Positions 1 through 7,863 of a stretch of DNA of 64,000 nucleotides are shown here, piece after piece. Below the pieces are notes generated by a model. The model ran no database searches and was not told the origin of the DNA. It was given only the letters and a program-made list of their open reading frames with translations. Numbering within the stretch: the stretch's first letter is position 1; every line of letters begins with the position of its first letter. Origin of the DNA: Streptomyces cinnamoneus (GTDB lineage: Bacteria; Actinomycetota; Actinomycetes; Streptomycetales; Streptomycetaceae); assembly GCF_014650495.1 (NCBI RefSeq), contig NZ_BMVB01000001.1, positions 499,347 through 563,346 of the forward strand, read 5' to 3'. The position numbers and the translations under genes were made by a program.

Positions 1-696
1 GAGCACCTCGCCCGGGGCCTGGACGTACGGCTCGGCCACCCCGTCACGCGCGTCACCCACGACGCCGGCGGCGTCACCCTCCACACCGACGGCCACGGCG
101 CGTTCACCGCGGACCGGGCCCTGCTCACCCTGCCGCTCGGGGTGCTCAAGGCCGGCGACGTCGTCTTCGAGCCGGCCCTGCCAGCGGCCAAGCAGGACGC
201 CGTCGGGCGGCTCGGCATGGGCCTCTACGACAAGCTCTACCTGCGCTTCCCGGAACCCTTCTGGGACGACTGCCTGGTGATCCGCCAGGAGGGCACCGCG
301 CACGGGGCCTTCGCCCACTGGTACGACCTGCGGCACGTCCTGCGCGCCCCGGTGCTGGCCGCCCTCAACGGCGGGCCCGTCGCCCGCCGCCTCGAAACGC
401 TGGACGACGCCGCCGTCGTCCGTGCGGCCCTGGACGTGCTGCGCCGCATGTACGGCGAGGGGGTGCCCGAGCCCGTGGCGCACCGTCTCACCCGCTGGGG
501 CGCCGACCCGTGGGCGCGCGGCTCCTACTCCTTCCCCGCCACCGGCTCCCGCGCCGGCGACCACGACGCCCTGGCCGAACCGGTCGGAGAACGCCTGTAC
601 TTCGCGGGCGAGGCCACCTCCGGCGACCACAGCAGCACCGTCCACGGCGCGCTGCTCTCCGGCCTCCGGGAGGCCCGTCGCATCCTGGGAGGGTGA
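1..696 (+). CDS. Flavin monoamine oxidase family protein, C-terminal part (5' truncated by window)
   Basis: The reading frame is open from the first base, so the N-terminus with the Rossmann FAD motif lies outside the window; 231 residues remain. Visible are the substrate-domain stretch LTLPLGVLKAGDVVFEPALP and the C-terminal FAD-contacting motif FAGEATSGDHSSTVHGALLS followed by G-L-R-E-A, both typical of the monoamine/polyamine oxidase (amino_oxidase) superfamily. Members oxidise amines to imines with release of H2O2. The substrate cannot be told from this part. It faces a convergent small gene 18 bp downstream. Family assignment is firm; specificity is open. Confidence 0.9.
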   Translation, partial: EHLARGLDVRLGHPVTRVTHDAGGVTLHTDGHGAFTADRALLTLPLGVLKAGDVVFEPALPAAKQDAVGRLGMGLYDKLYLRFPEPFWDDCLVIRQEGTAHGAFAHWYDLRHVLRAPVLAALNGGPVARRLETLDDAAVVRAALDVLRRMYGEGVPEPVAHRLTRWGADPWARGSYSFPATGSRAGDHDALAEPVGERLYFAGEATSGDHSSTVHGALLSGLREARRILGG

Positions 697-714
697 GCCG
701 CGGGCCGGCTGCGG

Positions 715-927
715 TCAGTCCGTCGTCCCGATCCCGTCGAGTCTGTCGAGCCAGGCCAGCTGGATCGACTCCAGGATGCGCAGGTTGCAGCGGGCCGGGT
801 CGTCGCTGAAGGCGCTCAGCGCGGCGGCCCGGTCACGGATCTCCGTGAAGTCGACGGTCAGCGGCTCGGCCGCGGGGTACTGGGCGGCGAGATCGGCCGC
901 GATCTGCTCGATGTCGGTCCATCGCAT
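715..927 (-). CDS. iscX: IscX-like Fe-S assembly accessory protein
   Basis: A 70-residue acidic protein that matches IscX (YfhJ) of proteobacteria almost end to end: it begins M-R-W-T-D, keeps Y-P-x-x-x-P-x-T-V-x-F-T-x-I/M-R in the first half, a DDP motif in the middle, and ends ILESIQLAWLD, the IscX helix. IscX binds the cysteine desulfurase IscS, competes with frataxin and modulates iron delivery and Fe-S assembly. No iscS, iscU or hscA lies nearby, and actinomycetes normally rely on SUF, so the partner here is uncertain. The ATG at 927 was chosen because it gives the exact family length (66-70 residues); an upstream extension would be low-complexity. Confidence 0.8.
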   Translation of the reverse strand: MRWTDIEQIAADLAAQYPAAEPLTVDFTEIRDRAAALSAFSDDPARCNLRILESIQLAWLDRLDGIGTTD

Positions 928-973
928 GGGCCGAGTGTGTCCGAACCGGACGCGCGGGTCCAGGGACGGTGGT

Positions 974-1552
974 TCATCCGGCGGACCGGTCACCCGCAGC
1001 GGCCGATTCCCTGCGGCGCCGCGCGTCGGTGACGGCGGGGAACGCGCCGGCCAGCAGCAGCGCCGCGGAGCCCCACAGCGGCAGGTGGAAGAGGGTGATG
1101 TCACCGTTGAGCCAGTGCGCCGCCACGGCGACCGGCACCAGCGCCACCACGCCGATGACCGTCGACCTGAGGTGGCCGCCCCCTCCCCGGCGCAGTTCCC
1201 AGGCGACGAAGACGGCGGCGAAGAGGACGTAGAAGGCGATGCGTTCGGGGGTGACCGGCAGGCTCGTCGTCCAGCGGGTCAGGTGGGCGAGGAGCAGGGC
1301 CGTTCCGAGACACGCGCCCGCGACGCCGGCGAGGTAGCCGATCCGCTGCCGCAGGGGCCGGCGTTCGCGGGCCCAGGCCGCCGCGAACGCGGCCACGTCC
1401 TCGCCCACCACGTCCGTTGCCGACCGCCCCGCCGCGGCCGCCTCCTCCAGATGTGCGCGCAGCTCCTCGCGCATCTCCCGCATCGAGGTGTCGTCGACGC
1501 CCCGGTAGATCCAGTTGCTCTGGCAGATCGCCAGTATCTGTTCGTCGGTCAT
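974..1552 (-). CDS. Small membrane protein partnered with PadR regulator (HAAS-like N-terminus)
   Basis: A 192-residue protein. The N-terminal ~75 residues are helical and charged (MREMREELRAHLEEA), like the HAAS/DUF1700-type cytosolic domain often encoded next to PadR regulators. Four hydrophobic segments follow (roughly residues 88-108, 115-135, 142-160 and 165-182). The start codon overlaps the PadR stop as ATGA, so the two genes are translationally coupled. Proteins of this kind are thought to act with their PadR partner in envelope-stress or drug responses, but no activity is established. Function is inferred from context only. Confidence 0.75.
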   Translation of the reverse strand: MTDEQILAICQSNWIYRGVDDTSMREMREELRAHLEEAAAAGRSATDVVGEDVAAFAAAWARERRPLRQRIGYLAGVAGACLGTALLLAHLTRWTTSLPVTPERIAFYVLFAAVFVAWELRRGGGGHLRSTVIGVVALVPVAVAAHWLNGDITLFHLPLWGSAALLLAGAFPAVTDARRRRESAAAGDRSAG

Positions 1553-1923
1553 GATGTCCGTTCCCCCTCCGTCCCCGCTTCCAGCGTCCGGCTCACGGCC
1601 GGGGCGAAGCCCTGCCAGGCGTGGCGCCCGGCGGCCAGCTCCGCCTGCCCGGCACCGGTCAGCCGGTAGTACTTGCGCGGCGCCCCGCCCGCGGCGGACG
1701 GGGCGCGGTACGCGTCGATCAGCGCGGCCCGCTCCATGCGGGCCAGCAGCGGGTAGATGCTGCCTTCGCTGACCAGCTCCAGCCCGCTCGCGGCCAGGGC
1801 CTCGACGAGCTCGTAGCCGTACCGCGGCCGCTCCTCGATGAGCGCCAGGAGGCACAGGTCGAGCACCCCGCGCAGGAGTTGGCTGCGGCGTTGGTCACCC
1901 GTGCCGGGCGGCGCCTTTGTCAT
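1549..1923 (-). CDS. PadR family transcriptional regulator
   Basis: A 124-residue winged-helix repressor. Diagnostic PadR features are visible: the segment LLRGVLDLCLLALIEERPRY at the N-terminus, YGYELVEAL, the recognition helix and turn SEGSIYPLLARMERAALI, and PRKYYRLTGAG in the wing. PadR proteins usually repress their own operon and are released by small hydrophobic ligands. The ATG at 1923 is preferred over the TTG at 1932; the leader has no strong ribosome site, and expression may be leaderless. It is co-transcribed with the membrane protein whose ATG overlaps its TGA. The stretch just upstream carries the likely operator (separate entry). Confidence 0.9.
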   Translation of the reverse strand: MTKAPPGTGDQRRSQLLRGVLDLCLLALIEERPRYGYELVEALAASGLELVSEGSIYPLLARMERAALIDAYRAPSAAGGAPRKYYRLTGAGQAELAAGRHAWQGFAPAVSRTLEAGTEGERTS

Positions 1924-1965
1924 GCAGTACAAGGTAGTCGCGGATTGTCTTGCGCAGCAAGGTAA
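1924..1965 (-). promoter_or_regulatory. Candidate PadR operator/promoter
   Basis: Immediately ahead of the padR start are a perfect inverted repeat, CTTGC-GCA-GCAAG (1949-1961), and, adjacent to the start codon, TACAAGGTAG (1928-1937). CTTG/CAAG half-sites within TAC-CTTG-TAC-like sequences resemble known PadR operators. The arrangement suggests autorepression. This is inference from position and symmetry only. Confidence 0.45.
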
Positions 1966-2002
1966 TGGGGGAAGGCGAAGCGGAGGTGAAGCGTCCGGTG
2001 GC

Positions 2003-3052
2003 CTAGTCCCCGGAGCCGATCAGGCGCACCGCGTTCAGGGCGGCCGCCAGGGCGCGGTCGTCGCCGTCCTCGGCGCCCGCGGCCACGTCCAGGGCGGTGT
2101 CGGCGAACTTGATCACGTGCGCGTCGCCGTGCGCGGCCGCCCGCTCGAAGACCTCCTCCGCGGTGACCGACGAGGCGCCGGGCGGGGAGAGCGGCGTGTG
2201 CGCCGCGTAGAGGGAGGTGATGGCCGCGGTCGCCGCCCAGGCCACCACGAGCGAGGGCCGCCACAGCTCCTGCGGCAGGGCGGGCAGGGTGCGCAGCACC
2301 GCGTTGGGCGCGGTGGCCGCGTGGACCATCATCACGCCGTCACCGTGGCCGTAGGCGCCGTAGTTGAGGGTGGCGGCCCGTACCAGCGCGGTCAGCTGCT
2401 CCCGGACGGCCTCGGGGGAGTCGGGCACGCACAGGGAGTCCGCGGTGGCCGACCAGCCGCGGGTGGCGGGCAGCTGGGCGTAGCCGCGCAGGGGCGTGAC
2501 GTTCTGTTCGGCGATCCGGGGCAGGGTGGCCAGCGCCTCGGCGGGCGCCGCCCGGCCGGCCGGGTCCACGGTGACCGGCAGGGTGGTGTGGCGCGCGGCC
2601 CAGTAGCCCAGGGCGTGGGCCAGCTCCGACCGGCGCGGGGCGTCCTCGCCCAGGGCCGTCAGGGCGCGCACGGCATGGCCCACTCGGATGGCGGGGTGGG
2701 TGGCGGCGCCGGCGATGCCCGGCAGCAGGCGGGGCCACCACTCGGCGAGGACCTCCCGCCAGGGCTGCACGGTGACCTGGTGGGAGAAGTAGACGGTCCA
2801 GTCGGTGACCCGCAGGGGGTCCCCCAGGGCCTCGCGCCAGGTGGCCCCGGTGATGCGGCTGCGGGGAGGCGGGACGTCCTCCAGCCTCTTCTCATAGGTG
2901 TCCAGCCAGCGGTGGACGCTGTCGCCCCGGCCCCGGTGGGCGAGGGCCTCGACCGTCATCGGGCCGTGGTTGCTCAAGTACTCCCTGAACTCCGGGCCGT
3001 GGCCGTGGAGGCGGTGCAAGGCTTCGTCGAGAGTGCCGCTCGTCGTGTCCAT
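2003..3052 (-). CDS. Questin oxidase-like protein (DUF4243)
   Basis: A 349-residue soluble protein resembling the questin oxidase-like family (DUF4243), first known from fungal anthraquinone pathways, where such enzymes open a ring by Baeyer-Villiger-type oxidation. Visible family features are the opening LDEALHRLHGHGPEFREYLSN-like block, SNHGPMTVEALAHRGRGD, then W-L-D-T-Y-x-x-R-L, and the internal SHQVTVQPWREVLAEWWPRL. No flavin-binding motif is evident. It is divergent from the P450 (231 bp apart), so the two could share a promoter region and act on the same substrate. Family is likely; the actinobacterial substrate is unknown. Confidence 0.75.
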   Translation of the reverse strand: MDTTSGTLDEALHRLHGHGPEFREYLSNHGPMTVEALAHRGRGDSVHRWLDTYEKRLEDVPPPRSRITGATWREALGDPLRVTDWTVYFSHQVTVQPWREVLAEWWPRLLPGIAGAATHPAIRVGHAVRALTALGEDAPRRSELAHALGYWAARHTTLPVTVDPAGRAAPAEALATLPRIAEQNVTPLRGYAQLPATRGWSATADSLCVPDSPEAVREQLTALVRAATLNYGAYGHGDGVMMVHAATAPNAVLRTLPALPQELWRPSLVVAWAATAAITSLYAAHTPLSPPGASSVTAEEVFERAAAHGDAHVIKFADTALDVAAGAEDGDDRALAAALNAVRLIGSGD

Positions 3053-3283
3053 GCGCCGAGGCTAGGCCGCGTACCGTCCCGGCCGTAACGGTCGCGGGCC
3101 CTACACCGGAGGTCGTACGGCGGCCCCCGGGCGGCAGGCGTCCGGCTCACACCTGCGGGTGTAATCCCGATTCCGGCGTATGCGTCCCCCTTGGCGGGGA
3201 ATAGCCAGTATGCGGGGCCGTTCCGCCATGCGGTCCGAGCCGGTTCCGGTACGGCAGTTCCGGGGGAGACAAGGAGCGACGGC

Positions 3284-4534
3284 ATGACCACTTCGTCCGC
3301 CACACCCTCGCCGGCCGACGGCTTTCTCCCCGCCCGGCCGCCGGGCGAGGCGGTCCACGAGTGGGCGGTGGACCCGCTGCCCGCCCTGAACTTCGACCCG
3401 CTGCTGCACCGCCTGCTGCGCGAGGAGCCCGTCGCCCGCATCCGTCTGCGCTACGGCGAGGGCGAAGCCTGGCTGGTGACGCGCTACGAGGACGTCAAGA
3501 CCGTCGCCTCCGAGCCCACCCTCAGCCGCGCCCTGACCGTCGACCGCCCCGTCACCAGCATGACCCCGCACGTGGTGGCACCCGCCGGCGGGATCGGCCG
3601 CACCGACCCGCCCGACCACACCCGGCTGCGGCGCCTGGTCGCGCAGACCTTCGGCCGCAAGCGGGTGGCGGCCCTGCGCCCGAGGGCCCAGGAGCTGGCC
3701 GAGCAGATGACCGGCCGGATGGCGGAGCTGGGCCCGCCCGCCGACCTGACGGAGTGCCTGACCGGGCCGCTGCCCGCCCAGCTCATCGGCGACCTGCTGG
3801 GCGTGCCCGCCCACGACATCGACCGGCTCCAGGGCTGGCGCGGCGTCATCCTCTCCAGCAACCACTCGCAGGAGGAGAGCGACGCCGTCAAGCGCGAGAT
3901 CGCCGGCTACTTCCGCGAGCTGGCCCGCCACCGCGCCGACCACCCCGGCGAGGACCTGTTCAGCGCCCTGGTCGCGGCCCAGGGCGAGGGCGAGCTCAGC
4001 AACCCCGAGCTGATCTCGCTGGCCGTCATGCTCGTCCTCAACGGCATGGACGCGGTCCGCAACCAGGTCTCCAACATGGTCTACGCCCTGCTGACCCACC
4101 CCGAGCAGCTGGCCCGCCTGCGCGCCGAGCCGGAGCTGCTGCCGCAGGCGGTGGAGGAGCTGCTGCGCTACATCCCCCACCGCAACGGCGTCGGCCTGCC
4201 CCGCATCGCCACGGAGGACCTGCACGTCGCCGGGGCGACGATCCGCCGCGGCGAGGTGGTCTACGTGTCCTACCTGGCGGCCAACCGCGACTCCTCGGTC
4301 TTCAAGGACCCCGACCGGCTCGACATCGCCCGCGACGAGGCGCCCAACCTCTCCTTCGGCCACGGCGCGCACTACTGCGTGGGCGCCCTGCTGACCCGGA
4401 TGGAGGCCGAGGTCATGCTCTCCACGCTGCTCGGCCGCTTCCCGCGGCTGCGCCTGGCCGTCGACGAGGAGGACATGCGCTGGCGGTGCGGCTCCATCAA
4501 CCGCGGGCCCGAGGCCCTGCCGGTCACGTGGTGA
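3284..4534 (+). CDS. Cytochrome P450
   Basis: A 416-residue soluble class I P450. The haem-binding loop is FGHGAHYCVG with the cysteine ligand at about residue 365, and the K-helix ExxR lies in EELLRY. In the I-helix the usual A/G-G-x-D/E-T is replaced by N-G-M-D-A-V (residues 253-258), so the conserved threonine of the proton-relay pair is absent, as in EryF-type enzymes that rely on substrate hydroxyls. AAGGAG lies 7 bases before the ATG. No ferredoxin gene is adjacent. Divergent from the questin-oxidase-like gene and convergent with the acetyltransferase, with only 7 bp between the stops. Probably a secondary-metabolite hydroxylase; substrate unknown. Confidence 0.93.
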   Translation: MTTSSATPSPADGFLPARPPGEAVHEWAVDPLPALNFDPLLHRLLREEPVARIRLRYGEGEAWLVTRYEDVKTVASEPTLSRALTVDRPVTSMTPHVVAPAGGIGRTDPPDHTRLRRLVAQTFGRKRVAALRPRAQELAEQMTGRMAELGPPADLTECLTGPLPAQLIGDLLGVPAHDIDRLQGWRGVILSSNHSQEESDAVKREIAGYFRELARHRADHPGEDLFSALVAAQGEGELSNPELISLAVMLVLNGMDAVRNQVSNMVYALLTHPEQLARLRAEPELLPQAVEELLRYIPHRNGVGLPRIATEDLHVAGATIRRGEVVYVSYLAANRDSSVFKDPDRLDIARDEAPNLSFGHGAHYCVGALLTRMEAEVMLSTLLGRFPRLRLAVDEEDMRWRCGSINRGPEALPVTW

Positions 4535-4541
4535 GCGCCGC

Positions 4542-5303
4542 TCACGCGTCCTTGCCGTCGGCGGAGGGCGACGGCTCCCCCTCCGCCAGGGCCAGCAGCT
4601 GCTCGGCCGTGACCCCCTCGGGCACGGGCGACGGCGCGGGCGTGCGCAGGGGCGGCTGCCAGCCCGCCTCCCGGTCCCAGGTGCGGACGATGCGGGCGGG
4701 CGCACCGGCCACCACCGCATGGTCGGGAACCTCGCCCCGCACGACGGCCCCGGCCGCGACCACCACGTTGCGGCCCAGCCGGGCGCCCGGCAGGATCACC
4801 GCCCCCGTGCCGATCCAGCTGCCGGGACCGATCTCGACGGCCTCGCTGCGGGGCCACTGCTTGCCTATGGGCGTGTGGGGATCGTCGTAGCTGTGGTTGG
4901 TGGTCGTCACATAGACGCCCGGGCCGAAGAAGCAGTCGTCGCCGATGGTCAGCGACGCGTCCGCGATCACGTGGCTGCCGCGTCCCAGGACGACCCCGTT
5001 GCCCAGGCGCAGCAGCGTGTCGGGCCCCAGGTCGAGGTCGGGCATCATGCCGGCGGTGAGCGTCACGTCCCGGGCGATGATGCAGTGCTCGCCCACCTCG
5101 ATCCACGGCTCGCCGAAGACCGTCCCCTGCGGGAAGGCGAGGCGCGTGCCCGCGCCGAGCCGCCGGAAGCGGTACGGGCCGGGGCGCTCGGCGGTCACCG
5201 CACCGGCGTCCCGCACCCAGCGCGCCCCGCGGTGCACCGCCCGCGACACGGCACGTCGCCGCCAGGCGGCGAGGGATGAGAACACGTTCTGCTGGGTCGG
5301 CAC
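4542..5303 (-). CDS. Hexapeptide-repeat (LbH) O-acetyltransferase
   Basis: About 253 residues with a left-handed beta-helix acyltransferase core. Repeated I/V-G-x hexapeptide turns run from about residue 65 to 190 (IEVGEHCIIARDVTLTAG, LTIGDDCFFGPGVYVTTTNH, IGPGSWIGTGAVILPGA). The motif TTNHSYDDPHTPIGKQ contains the catalytic-type histidine of the maltose/galactoside/NodL acetyltransferase class. These enzymes move acetyl from acetyl-CoA to sugar or metabolite hydroxyls. The start is uncertain: the GTG at 5303 follows GAGGGG very closely, and a shorter form beginning at a later GTG is possible. The ~50-residue C-terminal tail beyond the helix is of unknown role. Confidence 0.82.
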   Translation of the reverse strand: MPTQQNVFSSLAAWRRRAVSRAVHRGARWVRDAGAVTAERPGPYRFRRLGAGTRLAFPQGTVFGEPWIEVGEHCIIARDVTLTAGMMPDLDLGPDTLLRLGNGVVLGRGSHVIADASLTIGDDCFFGPGVYVTTTNHSYDDPHTPIGKQWPRSEAVEIGPGSWIGTGAVILPGARLGRNVVVAAGAVVRGEVPDHAVVAGAPARIVRTWDREAGWQPPLRTPAPSPVPEGVTAEQLLALAEGEPSPSADGKDA

Positions 5304-5485
5304 CCCCTCACCGTACTCAGCGCGCCCCGGCCGGATCGCGCCCAGTGCTGTGATCTTCGACCCACCGGGGTCACCGGGACGAGTGAGGCATGGCCGGGCG
5401 GCCGGATGGCGAGAATCCCCTCCCGCCCGGCCCCGCCCGGGCACCGGGACCGATCACCCGTACGCCGATCCGAGGAGACACCCCC

Positions 5486-6037
5486 ATGCCCCGCACCTCA
5501 CCCCTCCGGGTCCGCCCCGCCCTCACGGGCGGAGCCGTGGGCACCGCGCTCGCCCTGCTGGCGCTGCTCGCGCCCGCGGGGCAGGCCGCGCCCGCCGCCA
5601 CGTCCCTGCGCTTCACCAAGGGGACCCAGGCCCACTCCCGGCTGACCGTGCTGAAGGGACAGCGGACGGTCGCCGCGTTCCGGGCCGGCTCCGGCTTCAG
5701 CGACCAGGAGTGCGCGCGGGGACGGGGCTGGCTCCCCGACGGGACCTACACCCTCGGCGGCCACCACACCGCCTACAACGGCAACCTCGTCAAGGGCTAC
5801 GCCATCGAACTGGGCAGCAAGCGCTGCTGGGACGGCACCTACCGCAACGAGCTGTTCATCCACAGCGAGATGACCCGCGGCGGAGGCCGGGGCGTCCCCG
5901 AGGACCAGCGCTGGGACGGCAACGCCGACTACCACTCCCACGGCTGCATCAAACTGCGCCCCGAGGACATCAAGAGCCTCTTTTGGATCCTCGGCCGGGA
6001 AGGCTGGCCGACGACCCTCAAGGTGACGCACGGCTGA
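5486..6037 (+). CDS. Secreted L,D-transpeptidase (YkuD domain)
   Basis: A 183-residue exported protein. A Sec signal peptide occupies residues 1-33 (basic start, hydrophobic core ending in GQAAPA). The rest is a YkuD/ErfK catalytic domain with the active-site signature YHSHGCIKLR, in which the cysteine is the nucleophile and the two histidines and the arginine are conserved. Such enzymes make 3-3 cross-links in peptidoglycan or attach proteins to it, outside the membrane. There is no LysM or Ig-like domain, so this is a minimal form. GAGGAG lies 8 bases before the ATG. It is monocistronic by appearance. Confidence 0.9.
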   Translation: MPRTSPLRVRPALTGGAVGTALALLALLAPAGQAAPAATSLRFTKGTQAHSRLTVLKGQRTVAAFRAGSGFSDQECARGRGWLPDGTYTLGGHHTAYNGNLVKGYAIELGSKRCWDGTYRNELFIHSEMTRGGGRGVPEDQRWDGNADYHSHGCIKLRPEDIKSLFWILGREGWPTTLKVTHG

Positions 6038-6171
6038 ACCACGGGCACCCGCCCAGGGCGTCCACTCCGGTGAAAGACCGGCGGGGCCGCGCCGCCCGGC
6101 ACGGCCCCGCCCACCGCCGCCGATACGGTTGCCCTCCTGCTGACGACGCACTGCCCGCTGGAGGAGACGCC

Positions 6172-6771
6172 ATGGCGGTGGACTTCGACCTCGGCCCCGC
6201 GGCCGACCGGATGGCCGGCCTGCTGGAGGCCGTGCCCCGCGACCGGCTCACCGCCCCCACGCCCTGCGCGCACTACGCCCTCGGGGACCTCATCCAGCAC
6301 GTCGACGGCCTCTCCCTGGCATTCACCGCCGCCGCCACCAAGGCCGCCCCGGCACCCGGCACCCCCCAGGGCCCGTCCGGGAACGCCGCGGCGCTCGGCG
6401 ACGACTGGCGCACCCGCATCCCCGTGCAGCTCGCCGCCCTCGCCGACGCCTGGCGGGACCCCGCCGCCTGGGAGGGCACGACCCGGGCCGGCGGCGTCGA
6501 ACTGCCCGCCGCCGTGGCCGCCAGGGTGACCCTCGACGAGCTGATCGTGCACGGCTGGGACATCGCCCGCGCGACCGGACAGCCGTTCGACTGCGGCGAG
6601 CCGGAGCTGCGCGCATGCCTGGAGTTCGTCTCCCGGTTCGCTCCCGGACCGGACGGATCGCCCGCCCCCGAGGGCCTCTTCGCCCCCGCCGTCGACGTGC
6701 CCGCCGACGCCCCGCTCCTGGACCGGGTCATCGGCCTGACCGGACGCGACCCCGCCTGGACGGCGGCCTGA
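6172..6771 (+). CDS. TIGR03086-type metal-binding protein (maleylpyruvate isomerase/DinB superfamily)
   Basis: A 199-residue four-helix-bundle protein. The hallmark motifs are TPCAHYALGDLIQHVDG near residues 25-45 and DELIVHGWDIARATGQP near 121-137. The histidines of these two motifs and the trailing one are the metal ligands of the mycothiol-dependent MDMPI/DinB fold. Relatives use mycothiol as cofactor, but most actinobacterial paralogues have no known substrate. GAGGAG lies 5 bases before the ATG. It stands alone between a transpeptidase gene and the 2-TM/cupin/phosphatase trio. Fold assignment is firm; reaction unknown. Confidence 0.85.
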   Translation: MAVDFDLGPAADRMAGLLEAVPRDRLTAPTPCAHYALGDLIQHVDGLSLAFTAAATKAAPAPGTPQGPSGNAAALGDDWRTRIPVQLAALADAWRDPAAWEGTTRAGGVELPAAVAARVTLDELIVHGWDIARATGQPFDCGEPELRACLEFVSRFAPGPDGSPAPEGLFAPAVDVPADAPLLDRVIGLTGRDPAWTAA

Positions 6772-6892
6772 CGCCGGCCACGGGACGCCGTGCGCCGCCG
6801 TGGCGCGGAACGTACCCGCGGCGACCGGAACGCCTGGCCGTCGGCCACGCCCCCCTCCTACGATTGCCGTAACCGGGGGAGAGGCTGGGGCC

Positions 6893-7855
6893 ATGGCACG
6901 CAGGACCACCGAACTGGGGCGCGGCATCGAGAACGCCGTCGGATGGACCATCAGGAACCTCGACGGGGTCGTCGCCCTCGGCGCCGCCCTGATCATCGGC
7001 GCCCTGGACGTCTTCGGCCAGCAGATCGACGACAACGTCACCTCGGGAGCGACCCTCCTGGTGCTGGCCGCCCTGGTCTTCGGCACCCTGACCGAACGGC
7101 GGCGCCGCGTCAGCGACATCCGCACCGCCATGACCGGCACCAAGCACGCCCTGGAAGACCTCACCATGGTGCGCTCGCTCTCCGGCGCCGAGCTCGAACG
7201 CGCCCTGGACCGGGCGCGGCTGAGCACCGACCGCTGGGTGTTCAAGGGCGGCACCGGCACCTACCTGCGGGCGGTGACCCTTCCCGTCTGCGTCCGGGAG
7301 GCCCAGCGCCAGCGCCGCTCGCTCGCGATGAAGATAGACATCGTCAACCCCGCGGACGAGCAGGCGTGCGCGGCCTACGCCCGCTTCCGCCAGACCTTCG
7401 CCCACCGGCTGCACGTCGTCCCGCCGGAGGCGTGGAGCGCCGACCGCACCCGCAAGGAGTCGTTCGCCACGGTCCTCGCCGCCTGCTGGTACCAACAGCG
7501 CCTGGACACCCTGGAGATCGACGTCTACCTCTCCTCGGTCGTGCCCACCCTCCGGTTCGACCTGTCCGGATCCTGCCTGATCATCACCCAGGACGACCCG
7601 CAGCGGGTGAACCTGCTCGTGGAGCGGGACCGGCCGCTGTACGACTACTACGTCACCGAGCTCCACCAGAGCCGGGAGCAGGCCCATCACCTCGACCTGT
7701 CCCGCACCGAACCGCTGAGCGAGGAGCCGACGGTCGACGAGGTCCTGCGGCTCTTCGAGGGGCTCGCCCTGCCGCTCCCCGCGGCCTTCACCGACCGGGA
7801 GGTCGGCGACATCATCGACAAGGCACTGCATGCGGAGAATCCCTACCGGAGGTGA
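6893..7855 (+). CDS. Conserved 2-TM protein with large soluble C-terminal domain, unknown function
   Basis: A 320-residue protein. Two hydrophobic segments (about residues 23-42 and 50-68) are followed by a basic R-R-R-R stretch that should keep the remaining ~250 residues in the cytosol. The soluble part begins with WVFKGGTGTYLRAVTLP and contains KIDIVNPADEQACAAYARFR and a short beta-rich region FDLSGSCLIITQDDPQR. The overall look is faintly reminiscent of phospholipase D-like folds without the HKD catalytic motifs, but I do not recognise the family. Its stop overlaps the ribosome site of the cupin gene, so it is the first gene of a coupled trio. Confidence 0.75.
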   Translation: MARRTTELGRGIENAVGWTIRNLDGVVALGAALIIGALDVFGQQIDDNVTSGATLLVLAALVFGTLTERRRRVSDIRTAMTGTKHALEDLTMVRSLSGAELERALDRARLSTDRWVFKGGTGTYLRAVTLPVCVREAQRQRRSLAMKIDIVNPADEQACAAYARFRQTFAHRLHVVPPEAWSADRTRKESFATVLAACWYQQRLDTLEIDVYLSSVVPTLRFDLSGSCLIITQDDPQRVNLLVERDRPLYDYYVTELHQSREQAHHLDLSRTEPLSEEPTVDEVLRLFEGLALPLPAAFTDREVGDIIDKALHAENPYRR

Positions 7856-7863
7856 ACTCCCGA

